Positions 1-7,958 are shown, counted from the stretch's first letter. The stretch: DNA of 64,000 nucleotides from Actinomadura sp. HBU206391 (GCF_014323665.1 NZ_JABVEB010000006.1:42845-106844); one strand, 5' to 3'. Made by a program: numbers and translations. Notes: a model not told the origin generated them from the letters alone.

Positions 1-1
1 G

Positions 2-454
2 CTGGGCTCCGCCCTCTACGAGGGACTGCACCACAACGACAACCTGATGCGGCTGACCTTTCTGAATCCGAAGGCGCGGGAGTTCTTCCAGGACTGGGAC
101 ATGGTCGCGATCAACAAGGCGGCCCACCTGCGCGCGGCGGCGGGCACGGGTCTCGACGACCCCTACCTTCCCGAGCTGGTCGACGAGCTCTCGGTCGGGA
201 GCGCGGAGTTCCGTCGGCTGTGGGCGCGCCAGGACGTACGGAGCAAGACCCGTGCGTCGCACAGCTTCCGCCACCACCAGGTCGGTGATCTGACCCTGGC
301 GTACGAGTCGTTCAGCATCAACGGGGCTCCCGGCCAGCAGCTCATCGTCTATCAGGCCGAGCCCGGCAGCACGTCCGAGCAGGCCCTGGCCCTGCTGGGC
401 GGCGCCGTCATCGAGCACGCGTCACCTGAACACGCGCACCATCTGACCTTCTGA
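2..454 (+). CDS. XRE-family regulator, C-terminal MmyB-like ligand-binding domain (5' truncated by window edge)
   Basis: The frame is open from the first bases of the window, so the N-terminal helix-turn-helix lies outside. What remains matches the C-terminal half of the MmyB-like ligand-binding domain found in actinobacterial XRE regulators: the FLNPKAREFFQDWD block, a helical stretch with a W and R-rich RLWARQDV motif, then the GDLTLAYESFSINGAPGQQLIVYQAEPGS strand region. These proteins are DNA-binding repressors thought to sense a small, probably fatty-acid-like ligand through this PAS-like fold. The gene runs toward the convergent PAP2 gene and ends just before a strong hairpin. Nothing in the visible part is unusual except a 19-bp tandem duplication that overlaps the stop codon. 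Confidence 0.85.
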   Translation: MGSALYEGLHHNDNLMRLTFLNPKAREFFQDWDMVAINKAAHLRAAAGTGLDDPYLPELVDELSVGSAEFRRLWARQDVRSKTRASHSFRHHQVGDLTLAYESFSINGAPGQQLIVYQAEPGSTSEQALALLGGAVIEHASPEHAHHLTF

Positions 455-486
455 ATCACCTGACCACTTCTGAATCACCTGACCAC
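449..486. repeat. 19-bp tandem duplication over the stop codon of the first gene
   Basis: The unit TTCTGAATCACCTGACCAC occurs twice in exact head-to-tail copies (449-467 and 468-486). The first copy contains the TGA stop of the upstream gene, so the duplication adds a second copy of the gene's last bases. It looks like a simple replication slippage product. Confidence 0.85.
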
Positions 487-505
487 CTGACGCGGGCATC
501 GCCCG

Positions 506-548
506 GGAACCGGGCCGGCCACCGGGGGCGGGCGGCCGGCCCGGTTCC
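506..548. terminator. Bidirectional hairpin terminator between convergent genes
   Basis: A perfect 15-bp stem (GGAACCGGGCCGGCC at 506-520 with its complement at 534-548) closes a 13-base loop. It sits between the ends of two converging genes. There is no strong T-run, as is usual for terminators of high-GC actinomycetes. Confidence 0.75.
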
Positions 549-556
549 AAACCCGG

Positions 557-1393
557 TCAGGTGCGGTCCGGCGCCTTGCTCGGATCGCCGCTCGGTGCGA
601 TCTCGGGTGCCGCCTCCGGTTCGACGCCCTCGATCGCGGGCGTGGCGGGCGCGCGGCCCTCGCTTCGCCGCCACGTCTCGAAAGCGGTGGTCGTCGCGAT
701 CACGACCGCGAGCCCGAACACCCAGCCCGCGAGTACGTCACTGACGTAGTGCACGCCGAGCGCCACCCGGCAGAAGCCGGCGGCCACGGCCACCACGGCG
801 GCGACCGCCCACACCGCCTTCCGCCACGAGGCGGGGATCACCGGCAGCAGGATGAGGACGATCACAAGGCAGCCGAGCGCGGCGGTCATCGCGTGACCGG
901 AGGGGAACGAGCCGCCGGGCGCGTGCGCGATGGGCGACTCCAGGTCGGGCCGGGGGCGATCCACGACGACCTTGAACAGCAGGCCGAGCAGTCCGCCGAC
1001 GACCAGCGTGGTCATGGCCCACACGGCCAGCCGCCGCGCTCCGCGCACGAACAGCCAGATCGCCAGACCGCCGATGATCAGCCGGAACACCCAGGCGTGG
1101 AAGATGTACGAGGTGGCCTGCAGCGGATGGACGAAGCCGCGGTGATCGAGCACGTACTCGTTGAGCGTGCGGGTGGCGTCCTCGTCGAGCCTCTCCAGCG
1201 GTCCCCACTTGGTCTCCACCAGGGCCAGCAGTCCGGCGAACGGCACCAGGACGAGGAACGCGGCCAGGCTGGCGAGCGTCAACCGCAGGCCCAGCCGATG
1301 GTCGGGGTTCAGTCGCCGGTCCGACCAGGAACGCGGCGACGTCCGGGATTTCGTTGTCACGCCGCCCCATCTACCCGACCGATCGCGGAGCAT
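557..1393 (-). CDS. PAP2-superfamily membrane phosphatase
   Basis: A 278-residue integral membrane protein with the complete acid phosphatase/vanadium haloperoxidase signature: K141 to RPRP (146-149), PSGH (164-167), and the third motif with R209, H215 and D219. The two histidines and the arginine form the phosphate-transfer site. Hydrophobic segments lie near residues 37-60, 100-117, 125-142, 170-187, 193-207 and 220-235. Family members dephosphorylate undecaprenyl pyrophosphate or phosphatidic acid at the outer membrane face; the substrate here cannot be read from sequence. The tail after residue 240 is rich in Glu, Ala and Pro and probably disordered. A GTG at 1357 is an alternative start; neither start has a clear ribosome site. 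Confidence 0.88.
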   Translation of the reverse strand: MLRDRSGRWGGVTTKSRTSPRSWSDRRLNPDHRLGLRLTLASLAAFLVLVPFAGLLALVETKWGPLERLDEDATRTLNEYVLDHRGFVHPLQATSYIFHAWVFRLIIGGLAIWLFVRGARRLAVWAMTTLVVGGLLGLLFKVVVDRPRPDLESPIAHAPGGSFPSGHAMTAALGCLVIVLILLPVIPASWRKAVWAVAAVVAVAAGFCRVALGVHYVSDVLAGWVFGLAVVIATTTAFETWRRSEGRAPATPAIEGVEPEAAPEIAPSGDPSKAPDRT

Positions 1394-1530
1394 GCATGAG
1401 GGCCGGACGTGCTGTGCGGCCGAAGGTCATCGCGTTGTACGGCCGCCCGGTTGTACGGCAGTGCCCGGCATGTCGTCAGGACGTGCTACTGTTTGGACAG
1501 TTGCAGTTGTGGTTCCCATGGACTTTGTGT

Positions 1531-1566
1531 GCGCCTGCTGGTTAACCTCAGGCGCTTTTTGTTTTT
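1531..1566 (+). terminator. Intrinsic terminator inside the cold-shock gene leader (possible attenuator)
   Basis: The stem GCGCCTG (1531-1537) pairs with CAGGCGC (1549-1555) around an 11-base loop and is followed at once by TTTTTGTTTTT. This is an unusually good factor-independent terminator for such GC-rich DNA. It lies about 85 bases before the csp start codon and points toward it, downstream of a smaller hairpin (ACTGT/ACAGT, 1488-1501). The PAP2 gene upstream is on the other strand, so no upstream gene needs terminating here. A premature terminator that can be relieved in the csp leader is the simplest reading; that is inference. A 35-codon frame starting at ATG 1518 overlaps the stem. 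Confidence 0.7.
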
Positions 1567-1651
1567 CCGGATCTCCGGACGGGGCGATCATCACGGCGAC
1601 ACCAGGCCCGCGATGTGCGGGCTGACAGCACTGCCCCAGAAGGAGATAGAT

Positions 1652-1855
1652 ATGGCAACCGGTACCGTGAAGTGGTTCAACGGCGAAAAGGGTTTCGGCT
1701 TCATCTCGCAGGATGACGGCGGCGCCGACGTCTTCGCCCACTACTCGAACATCAACGGTCAGGGCTTCCGTGAGCTTCTGGAGGGCCAGAAGGTGGAGTT
1801 CGACGTCACGCAGGGCCAGAAGGGCCTGCAGGCCGAGAACATCCGCACGGTCTGA
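1652..1855 (+). CDS. Cold-shock protein (CspA family)
   Basis: A 67-residue single-domain cold-shock protein with the family's normal length. It opens [10 protein letters not shown], carries RNP1 as KGFGFI (13-18) and RNP2 as DVFAHYS (26-32), and ends in the usual EGQKVEFDV and AENIRTV strands. Such proteins bind single-stranded RNA and DNA and melt RNA structure, acting as chaperones for translation. The start is fixed by AAGGAG at 1640-1645. It is followed by a terminator and then a DEAD-box helicase gene; cold-shock proteins and DEAD-box helicases act together on structured RNA, and this neighbourhood is common in actinomycetes. A terminator in its own leader suggests regulation after transcription starts. 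Confidence 0.95.
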   Translation: MATGTVKWFNGEKGFGFISQDDGGADVFAHYSNINGQGFRELLEGQKVEFDVTQGQKGLQAENIRTV

Positions 1856-1879
1856 GAACTCACGCAGAACACGCGGCCG

Positions 1880-1902
1880 GGCCCGCACCGTCGGTGCGGG
1901 CC
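1880..1902 (+). terminator. Hairpin terminator after the cold-shock gene
   Basis: A perfect 10-bp stem (GGCCCGCACC at 1880-1889 and its complement at 1893-1902) with a three-base loop lies 25 bases after the csp stop codon. It is followed by TTCGG rather than a T-run. Confidence 0.75.
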
Positions 1903-2147
1903 TTCGGCTGTCGCTTCAACGCGGCACGCTGCGGCCCCTCTGGGCCGCGCGCCGCGTGCACGACGGGAGATGCCGCTCACACGGCGGGTCCAGGCGCGGT
2001 TGAAGCACCGCGGCCGACCAGGCCGAGCGGGAGGGCCGCGCGACCGTCCGCAGCCCCTGAGCACGCCGGCGCGTCGGCGCGACTCTGTCCTCCCCACTGT
2101 TTCGATCTCCACCACGGCTCGTCGGCGCGATCTGCGCTCGGGCCGCC

Positions 2148-3689
2148 ATGCGCAACGTCGTCTCGACGCGCCCCAAGACGCTCGTGAAGCCCCAGAAAGG
2201 GCAGATCATCAGTACCGAACGTATGCCTCGTAAGCGCTCGTCCCGTTCCACCGGCACCGGCCGCTCGTCCGGTGCCCGCTCGTCTGGCACTCGCTCGTCC
2301 GGCGCCCGTTCGGCCGCCGCTCGTCCGGCCCCCGTGTCGTTGGTCCCCTCGACCCCGGCGCGCCCGCCGGCGGCGACCTTCGCCGAGCTCGACATGCCCG
2401 GGGCCCTGCTGGCGACCCTGACCCGCGAAGGGGTCACCGAGCCTTTCCCCATCCAGTCGGCGACGCTGCCGGATGCCCTGGACGGCCGTGACGTGCTCGG
2501 CCGCGGCCGTACCGGCTCGGGCAAGACCCTGGCCTTCGGGCTGTCGCTGCTCGCCCGCACCGCCGGCCGGCGCGCCGAGTCGGGCACCCCGCTGGCCCTG
2601 GTGCTCGTCCCGACCCGCGAGCTGGCCCAGCAGGTCACCGACGCGCTCACCCCGTACGCCAACAGCGTGCACCTGCGCATGGCCACCGTGGTGGGCGGGA
2701 TGTCCATCTCCAAGCAGGCGAACGCCCTCAAGCGCGGAGCCGAGGTCGTCGTCGCCACCCCGGGCCGGCTGGCCGACCTGATCGACCGGCGTGCCTGCCG
2801 GCTGGACCAGGTGACGATCACCGTGCTCGACGAGGCCGACCAGATGGCCGACATGGGGTTCCTGCCCCAGGTCACCGCCCTGCTCGACCAGGTCGCGCCG
2901 GGCGGGCAGCGGATGCTGTTCTCCGCGACGCTCGACCGCAACGTCGACCGGCTGGTCCGCCGTTTCCTCAGCGACCCGGTGACCCACTCGGTCGACCCGT
3001 CCGAGGCCACGGTCACCACCATGGAGCACCACCTGCTCCACGTCACCGACGCGGACAAGAACGACGTCACCACGCACATCGCCGCTCGTGACGGTCGGAC
3101 GATCATGTTCGTGGGCATGAAGCATGCCGCCGACCGTCTCGCCCGCAGGCTGCTCGCGTCGGGCGTACGCGCGGCCGCGCTGCACGGCGGGAAGTCCCAG
3201 CCGCAGCGCACGCGCACCCTGGAGCAGTTCCGGACCGGGCAGGTCACCGTCCTGGTGGCCACCAACGTCGCGGCCCGCGGCATCCACATCGACGGCCTCG
3301 ACCTGGTCGTCAACGTGGACCCGCCCGTCGACCACAAGGACTACCTGCACCGCGGTGGCCGCACCGCGCGCGCCGGCGAGTCGGGCACCGTCGTCACGCT
3401 CGTGACCCCGAGCCAGCGCCGGGAGCTCGACCGGATGATGATGACCGCCGCGATCCGGCCCGAGACCACGCGGGTACGTCCCGGCGACACCGAGCTCGCT
3501 CGCATCACCGGCGCCGAGACCCCTTCGGGAGTGCCGGTCACCGTCGCCACCGTCGCCGAGCGTCCCAGGACGCGTAACGGTGGCGCGTCCGGCCGTGGCC
3601 GTGGCCGTGGCCGCCCGTCGGCCGGACGCCGTACGTCATCACGTCACGGTGGCTCGCAAGCGGGCACGGGCCGTACCGCCGTCGCCTAG
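2148..3689 (+). CDS. DEAD-box ATP-dependent RNA helicase
   Basis: A 513-residue superfamily 2 helicase. It shows the Q motif (FPIQ, Q103), Walker A GRTGSGKT (120-127), PTRELA (155-160), TPGR (204-207), DEAD (228-231), SAT (259-261), VATNVAARGIH (369-380) and HRGGRTARAG (401-410), so both RecA-like lobes are complete. The N-terminus (about 26-60) is a run of Arg-Ser-Gly repeats and the C-terminus (about 480-513) is rich in Arg and Gly; both probably bind RNA. It lies just downstream of the cold-shock gene and likely works with it to unwind structured RNA in the cold. An ATG at 2223 (MPRKRSS) is an alternative start, and neither start has a clear ribosome site. Confidence 0.93.
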   Translation: MRNVVSTRPKTLVKPQKGQIISTERMPRKRSSRSTGTGRSSGARSSGTRSSGARSAAARPAPVSLVPSTPARPPAATFAELDMPGALLATLTREGVTEPFPIQSATLPDALDGRDVLGRGRTGSGKTLAFGLSLLARTAGRRAESGTPLALVLVPTRELAQQVTDALTPYANSVHLRMATVVGGMSISKQANALKRGAEVVVATPGRLADLIDRRACRLDQVTITVLDEADQMADMGFLPQVTALLDQVAPGGQRMLFSATLDRNVDRLVRRFLSDPVTHSVDPSEATVTTMEHHLLHVTDADKNDVTTHIAARDGRTIMFVGMKHAADRLARRLLASGVRAAALHGGKSQPQRTRTLEQFRTGQVTVLVATNVAARGIHIDGLDLVVNVDPPVDHKDYLHRGGRTARAGESGTVVTLVTPSQRRELDRMMMTAAIRPETTRVRPGDTELARITGAETPSGVPVTVATVAERPRTRNGGASGRGRGRGRPSAGRRTSSRHGGSQAGTGRTAVA

Positions 3690-3719
3690 CACCGGCGGAA
3701 CGCGAGCACGGCACGACCC

Positions 3720-3762
3720 ACGCCGTGGCCGATGGTGAGAGATCGCCATTCGGCCACGGCGT
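3720..3762 (+). terminator. Long hairpin terminator after the helicase gene
   Basis: ACGCCGTGGCCGATGG (3720-3735) pairs with the stretch 3746-3762 apart from one bulged base, giving a stem of about 16 bp and a loop of about 10. It begins 31 bases after the helicase stop codon. Confidence 0.75.
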
Positions 3763-3850
3763 TCGTGCGTCGGCTCCGGCCCGTGGCATGCCACGCTCCG
3801 TGCGAGGGAACGGCCGGACGGCCGGGAGGATCGCAGGAATGTCGACCTCC

Positions 3851-3902
3851 AAGTGCATGATCACCGCAGACAATCCCCGCCGTGATCACGCAGTTGTTCG
3901 CG
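3851..3902. repeat. Interspersed 19-bp motif, facing pair A
   Basis: Two diverged copies of the motif AACAACTGCATGATCACGG face each other: a left arm at 3851-3867 (AAGTGCATGATCACCGC) and a right arm at 3879-3902. Transcribed, they would form a stem with an 11-base loop. They lie in the 490-base gene-free stretch 3690-4182, which otherwise holds only the helicase terminator and pair B. Confidence 0.85.
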
Positions 3903-3950
3903 ACGGTGTCTTGGTGGTGTCTCGTCGCCTGGCGTGGCGGTGCTTCCGGT

Positions 3951-4005
3951 GCGAGCAACTGCATGATCACCGCAAACGAAATTCTGCCGTGATCATGCAG
4001 TTGTC
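3951..4005. repeat. Interspersed 19-bp motif, facing pair B
   Basis: Left arm at 3951-3973 and right arm at 3986-4005, separated by a 12-base AT-richer spacer. The arms are near-exact copies of the window-wide motif (CAACTGCATGATCAC and its complement). The pair lies 49 bases beyond pair A. No coding signal was seen between 3763 and 4182. Confidence 0.9.
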
Positions 4006-4182
4006 CTCTGGGCCAGAACGCGTCGGAGATCCATCTGATCACCGACAGGGCGGCTTGCCGCTGTCTGTCAGGACCTCCTCGCGGACGTGCGTGAAGAACG
4101 TGGAGGACGCCGAAACCGCCGCCGCTACGAACGCGAACCCGAACACGCCGGTCACTGGCACGGCGCCGACCGTTTCGTGGCC

Positions 4183-5649
4183 TCAGCCCTCCGCCGGGAT
4201 GCGCACGGCCGCACCCGAGACCCGGATCCTGGGGTCGCCGTCCCGCAGCTCCACCCGGAGCAGGCCGGGCCGTCCCATGTCGGCTCCCTGATGGAGCGTC
4301 AGCACGGCAGTGGAGTCCGCCTTGCCCAGCTCCCGCAGGTACGCGCCGAAGGCGGCCGCCGCCGCCCCGGTCGCAGGGTCCTCGACCACGCCGCCGACCG
4401 GGAACGGATCGCGTACGTGGAAGGTGTCCGCCGACTCCCGCCAGACCAGCTGCACGGTGGTGAGATCCCGGCCGGTCATATACCGCTCCAGCCGGTCGAA
4501 GTCGTAGTCCAGGTCGGCCAGGCGCTCCCGGGTGGCGGCGACCAGGACCAGATGGCGTGCCCCCGCGTAGGCGATCCGCGGCGGCAACCCGGCATCGAGT
4601 TCCTCGGTTCGCCAGCCCAGCGCGGCCAGCGCCTCGGCCAGATCGGCCGCGCCGACCTCCTCGACGTACGGTTCGACGCTGGTCAGTGTGGCCCGCAGCG
4701 CACCGTCGCCGTCCGCCACCACGTCGACCGGGACGATCCCGGCCAGGGTCGCGAAGTGCAGCTCGCCGGGGCCGATCCGCTCCGCCAGCGCCACGGCGGT
4801 CGCGACGGTGGCGTGGCCGCAGAACGTGACCTCGGCCTTGGGGCTGAAGTACCGCGCGGTGAACGCCCTGCCCGGCTCGCCGAGGTCCGCCGGTGGCGCG
4901 GTCAGAAAGGCGGACTCCGAATAGCCGAGCTCGGCGGCGATCGCGAGCATCGCCGCGTCGTCCAGCCCGGTGGCGTCGAGCACCACTCCGGCCGGATTGC
5001 CGCCGGCTGGGTCGGCGGTGAAGGCCGCATACCGCAGGATCTCGGGGCCGCCGGCGTACGAAGATTCCGTCATAGGTGCCTCTATATCAAGATGAGCGAT
5101 TTCTTTCAGCGGGACTTCGAGAACGATTTCGAGGCCGTCCTCGTCGTCCCACTGCTCGCCGATCTCGACGAACCCGAAGCCGGCGATGGTCGCGAACGAC
5201 GCGGCGTTGCCCGGACTGATCGACGCCCGTACCGTCCTGACCGAGCGTTCGCCGGCGTGGCGCAGCAGCTCGCGGACCGTCGCCTTCGCGTATCCCCGGC
5301 GCCGGCAGGCGGGGTCCACGGAGTAGCCGATCTCGACCGTACCGGTCTCGTCGGGCGATCCATGAAAGCCGGCATATCCGACGGCGACGCCCTCGGGTTC
5401 GGCCACCACCGCGTGTGTGCTCCACGGTGCGCCGCCCGGGTCGGCGGCCAGCTGGTCGATGCGCAGCCGCCACACCCGCGCCGAGACGTCGGTGGTGAAG
5501 TACGGGGTGAGAGCGATCCCGGCTTCGGCGCCCGCCCCGGCGAGATCTCCCTCCAGCAGCGCCGTCATCGCCGCCGGGGGCAGCGGCACCAGCCGCACCG
5601 ACTTCGGACCGGCCGTGGCCGGCGCCTGCCGGTCGTCTTCGTCTGTCAC
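4183..5649 (-). CDS. GNAT acetyltransferase - PhzF-type isomerase fusion
   Basis: One 488-residue open frame holds two enzymes. Residues about 16-182 form a GNAT domain with the acetyl-CoA loop RRRGYA (116-121) in the sequence VEIGYSVDPACRRRGYAKA. Residues about 193-488 are a full-length PhzF-family protein: GGNPAGV (216-222), the acid GYSESAF (E245, equivalent to the catalytic Glu of PhzF), the FCGHAT turn (276-281) and TGAAAAAFGAYL near the end. PhzF relatives are epimerases or isomerases using acid-base chemistry. No stop separates the domains. However, ATG 5073 (Met193) has AGAGG five bases upstream, so a separate PhzF start inside the fusion is possible. The substrate is unknown. Confidence 0.85.
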   Translation of the reverse strand: MTDEDDRQAPATAGPKSVRLVPLPPAAMTALLEGDLAGAGAEAGIALTPYFTTDVSARVWRLRIDQLAADPGGAPWSTHAVVAEPEGVAVGYAGFHGSPDETGTVEIGYSVDPACRRRGYAKATVRELLRHAGERSVRTVRASISPGNAASFATIAGFGFVEIGEQWDDEDGLEIVLEVPLKEIAHLDIEAPMTESSYAGGPEILRYAAFTADPAGGNPAGVVLDATGLDDAAMLAIAAELGYSESAFLTAPPADLGEPGRAFTARYFSPKAEVTFCGHATVATAVALAERIGPGELHFATLAGIVPVDVVADGDGALRATLTSVEPYVEEVGAADLAEALAALGWRTEELDAGLPPRIAYAGARHLVLVAATRERLADLDYDFDRLERYMTGRDLTTVQLVWRESADTFHVRDPFPVGGVVEDPATGAAAAAFGAYLRELGKADSTAVLTLHQGADMGRPGLLRVELRDGDPRIRVSGAAVRIPAEG

Positions 5650-5685
5650 GAGGAAATGGTCACATACCGCCCAGAGGCGGCAACG

Positions 5686-5743
5686 AGCAGGCCCACGACC
5701 GTACTTGGAGAATCAGCAGGCCCACGACCGTGTTGGAGAGTCA
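5686..5743. repeat. Two 29-bp direct repeats
   Basis: AGCAGGCCCACGACCGT plus a TTGGAGA(A/G)TC tail occurs at 5686-5714 and again at 5715-5743 with a few mismatches. It lies just upstream of the GNAT-PhzF gene start in the gene-free stretch 5650-6054. Confidence 0.85.
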
Positions 5744-5790
5744 GGCGGCGGTGGTGCCCAACAGCCGTTCGGGGGTGACCCCTCCCACCC

Positions 5791-5811
5791 GCCGTGATCA
5801 TGCAGTTGTTC
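5791..5811. repeat. Interspersed 19-bp motif, single copy
   Basis: GCCGTGATCATGCAGTTGTT is an exact reverse-orientation copy of the window-wide motif. It is 45 bases from pair C and may be a leftover half of another pair. Confidence 0.9.
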
Positions 5812-5855
5812 CCGGCCGCGCTGCAGCCGAGCACATGAAATGAAGTAAGGCCCAT

Positions 5856-5913
5856 GCGCACAACTGCATGATCACGGCGGAGAACCCCCTGCCGTGATCA
5901 TGCAGTTGTGCGC
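5856..5913. repeat. Interspersed 19-bp motif, facing pair C
   Basis: The cleanest pair. The left arm (5856-5880) and right arm (5889-5913) are complementary over more than 20 bases, including the flanking GCGC, with an 8-base loop (AGAACCCC). With the single copy at 5791 and the 29-bp direct repeats it accounts for much of the gene-free stretch 5650-6054; nothing else was recognised there. Confidence 0.92.
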
Positions 5914-6054
5914 CAGGGATTGCACTGCCCCTTAGCGCCTGCGCTGGTTCTGTGGGATTCAGGGCAGGCTGGGACGGTGCCCTGGCCGGCGCGCCCACCG
6001 CAGACGGGGCGGGCCGTACCGCCGCCGCCCGCGGTGAGCACACGGTGTCCGGCG

Positions 6055-6597
6055 TCACCGGGAGCGACCCGGCCGCCCGTCCGGGTCGCTCCGACGCCGC
6101 CACCAGGTCATCGCGACAAGCACACCGACGATGGCCGTCGCCGTGCGGCCGCTGCGCGCCTTCGGCGCCGGCTCGGCGGCCGCGGCGGACTCGCGGGCTC
6201 GTATCGAGGCGGCGCGCGCCTTGGCGCGCATCCGCCGCATGGTCTTCATGGCCGAGGCCAGCCGAGTCCGTCTCCTGGCGCTCCGGCGCCGGCGCACCCA
6301 CACCATAGGCGCGGCCATGCGCGCGATCACCGCATCGGCACCACGCCGCACCGCGTGCGGCCGGTTCTCGGGGGAGGCGTCCTCCCAGAGACCGCTGTGG
6401 AACCGGCCGACCTTGGCCTGTTGTTTCCGACGACCGTGACTCGTACGCTCTTTGGCCGAAGGAACGGCTTGGTGGCTCTGAGCGGTGACCTTCTTCGTCA
6501 CTCGCGTGGCCATTTCCGGTGCGTGAACCTTGAGGCCGATCTCCCTGGCCGCCGGGGTCGTCGGCGCGTCCTGTTTTGATTCTCCGTGCGTCGTCAT
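6055..6597 (-). CDS. Basic hypothetical protein with one C-terminal membrane segment
   Basis: A 180-residue protein that I do not recognise. The start at 6597 is preceded by GAGGAG nine bases upstream, which argues that the gene is real. The first two-thirds are strongly basic and rich in Arg, Lys and Ala (for example VRRRRSARRRTRLASAMKTMRRMRAK near 105-130). A short hydrophobic segment, TATAIVGVLVAMTWWRRR, follows near residue 160, with a short basic tail. It could be a tail-anchored or nucleoid-associated membrane protein; no function is assigned. It is divergent from the STAS gene across an AT-rich gap. Confidence 0.55.
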   Translation of the reverse strand: MTTHGESKQDAPTTPAAREIGLKVHAPEMATRVTKKVTAQSHQAVPSAKERTSHGRRKQQAKVGRFHSGLWEDASPENRPHAVRRGADAVIARMAAPMVWVRRRRSARRRTRLASAMKTMRRMRAKARAASIRARESAAAAEPAPKARSGRTATAIVGVLVAMTWWRRRSDPDGRPGRSR

Positions 6598-6994
6598 CAG
6601 CGGGCTCCTCAGCCTGATCGGTTCAGTGAAGCCGATTTCGAATGCCACGGAAATGAGCAAGTCGAGCAGAACTCATCACGGATGCCGATTACCAGGGACA
6701 CCGGGTTTCGCGGTGGCGGCTATAACATGGGCAGCGTCCTTGTGAGATTTTTCCATTCCTCTCAAACGGCGCGGCGACCCGCCCTATAGTACATAACGAA
6801 TTTGCTTAGTCACAAAAATCAGTAAAAAAACTGCATTTGGTGCATTTCGCATATCGCGATCTTTCGTGCGCTCAGACCTTGCGCCACGCCAGATTACGGT
6901 CCGTCCAGGCGAGGTGAGGCCCGAGCGTGGGGCTCACGACCCCTCCCGCCGGCCGGCAGGTGTTCTTGTCTGAACCGCTGCGAGGGAGCCGATC
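6598..6994. promoter_or_regulatory. AT-rich divergent promoter region
   Basis: The 397 bases between two divergent genes contain a strikingly AT-rich stretch (about 6775-6865) in an otherwise very GC-rich window. It has a TATAGT at 6784-6789 that could be a -10 element, a poly-A run near 6823, and three GCAT motifs between 6830 and 6855. Promoters for the STAS gene and for the divergent hypothetical gene probably lie here. No known regulator box was recognised. Confidence 0.45.
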
Positions 6995-7306
6995 GTGGAA
7001 GTACTGCGTCTGTCGATCCGTACCTATAACGGCACCGCGACCGTCACGGTGGCCGGGGAACTGGACATCGCCACCGAACCCGATCTGAGGTCGTACATGG
7101 AGCGCGTTCTCCTCGGCCGACACGAACGGATCATCCTCGACGTGAGCGCGGTGTCCTTCATCGGAGCGACGGGACTTGGCGCGCTGGTCGCCGTGCAGCG
7201 TCACGCCAGGCGGCGGAACACGCAGATGCTACTGGCCGGCGTCCATCCGTCCATGTTCCGCCTAATGGAGATCACCAAGCTGGACGACTACTTCGTCCTT
7301 CTCTGA
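6995..7306 (+). CDS. STAS-domain anti-sigma factor antagonist
   Basis: A 103-residue single STAS domain. It has the family's N-terminal strands (ATVTVAGELDIATEPDL), the ILDVSAVSFIGATGLGALV core and the MFRLMEITKLDDYFVL end. Such proteins bind an anti-sigma kinase and so free a sigma factor; phosphorylation of a Ser/Thr in the conserved loop turns them off. The usual loop is DSSGL; here it reads GATGL, leaving only a Thr as possible phosphate acceptor and losing the Asp. The GTG start at 6995 follows GAGGGAGCC. No anti-sigma kinase is adjacent; the nearest one is the MEDS-kinase about 12 kb away. Confidence 0.88.
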   Translation: MEVLRLSIRTYNGTATVTVAGELDIATEPDLRSYMERVLLGRHERIILDVSAVSFIGATGLGALVAVQRHARRRNTQMLLAGVHPSMFRLMEITKLDDYFVLL

Positions 7307-7464
7307 CGTCGCCTTCGGCGTGCTCCGCCGATCTCGGGAGTGGGCCGGCTTCGGCCACTGCGCGCGACATTTCCGGCTCGGAGTGCTTCGCGGTATTGTT
7401 CGGACTCTACCCGATGAATAGGGTCCGGATGACGGTCCGAATTCGCGGCTTCCAAAGGTGGGCG

Positions 7465-7890
7465 ATGAGCTGGGATGTCTTTCTTGTCGGGTTTCCGGAT
7501 CGTGTGACCTCCGTGGAGCAACTCCAGCCTGACTTCCGCGAGAGTCCGGTCGGCCCGGTCGATGAGGTCGTGGAGCGCCTGCGTACCGACTGTGCCGTCG
7601 AGTTCGGCCCGAGGGGCTCGACCGGGGGCGCGGTCGAGGGCGACACGTGGTCGATTGAAGTGTCGGTCGGCCGGGACGACCCGGTGAAGGGCGTCATGTT
7701 GTGCGTTCGTGGAGCGGGTGACGAAGTGCTCGCGGTGATCCACCACATCGCCAGGACGCTCGGATGCGTGGCGATCGACTGCTCCTCCGGAGAGATCCTG
7801 CGGGAAGGAAGCGCGGGAAGCTGGCATGACTTCCAGCAATGGCGCGACCGTGCGATCGGGCCCACACCGAACCGCGGCCCTCACGGCTGA
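7465..7890 (+). CDS. Hypothetical protein, MSWD-type small actinobacterial family
   Basis: A 141-residue soluble protein. The chosen ATG (MSWDVFLVGFPD) has AAAGGTGGG just upstream; the open frame extends further but without a ribosome site. The sequence alternates strands and helices (VTSVEQL, VDEVVERLR, WSIEVSVGRDDPVKGVMLCVRG, VLAVIHHIARTLGCVAIDCSSGE). I recall similar small actinobacterial proteins beginning MSWD with a late ALDCSTGE-like motif, but know no function for them. It follows the STAS gene on the same strand after 158 bases. A fold like small immunity proteins is possible but unproven. Confidence 0.65.
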   Translation: MSWDVFLVGFPDRVTSVEQLQPDFRESPVGPVDEVVERLRTDCAVEFGPRGSTGGAVEGDTWSIEVSVGRDDPVKGVMLCVRGAGDEVLAVIHHIARTLGCVAIDCSSGEILREGSAGSWHDFQQWRDRAIGPTPNRGPHG

Positions 7891-7958
7891 GAAGACGCGA
7901 GGACCGCACCCGCTCCTGAACGCTGCTCAAGCCGGCCGCGATGATGCCGCGACCCGGG

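Noticed and set aside
1916..3350. Long minus-strand frames opposite the helicase gene
   Set aside because: Arg/Ser-rich mirror frames of a high-GC coding sequence, with no domain similarity.
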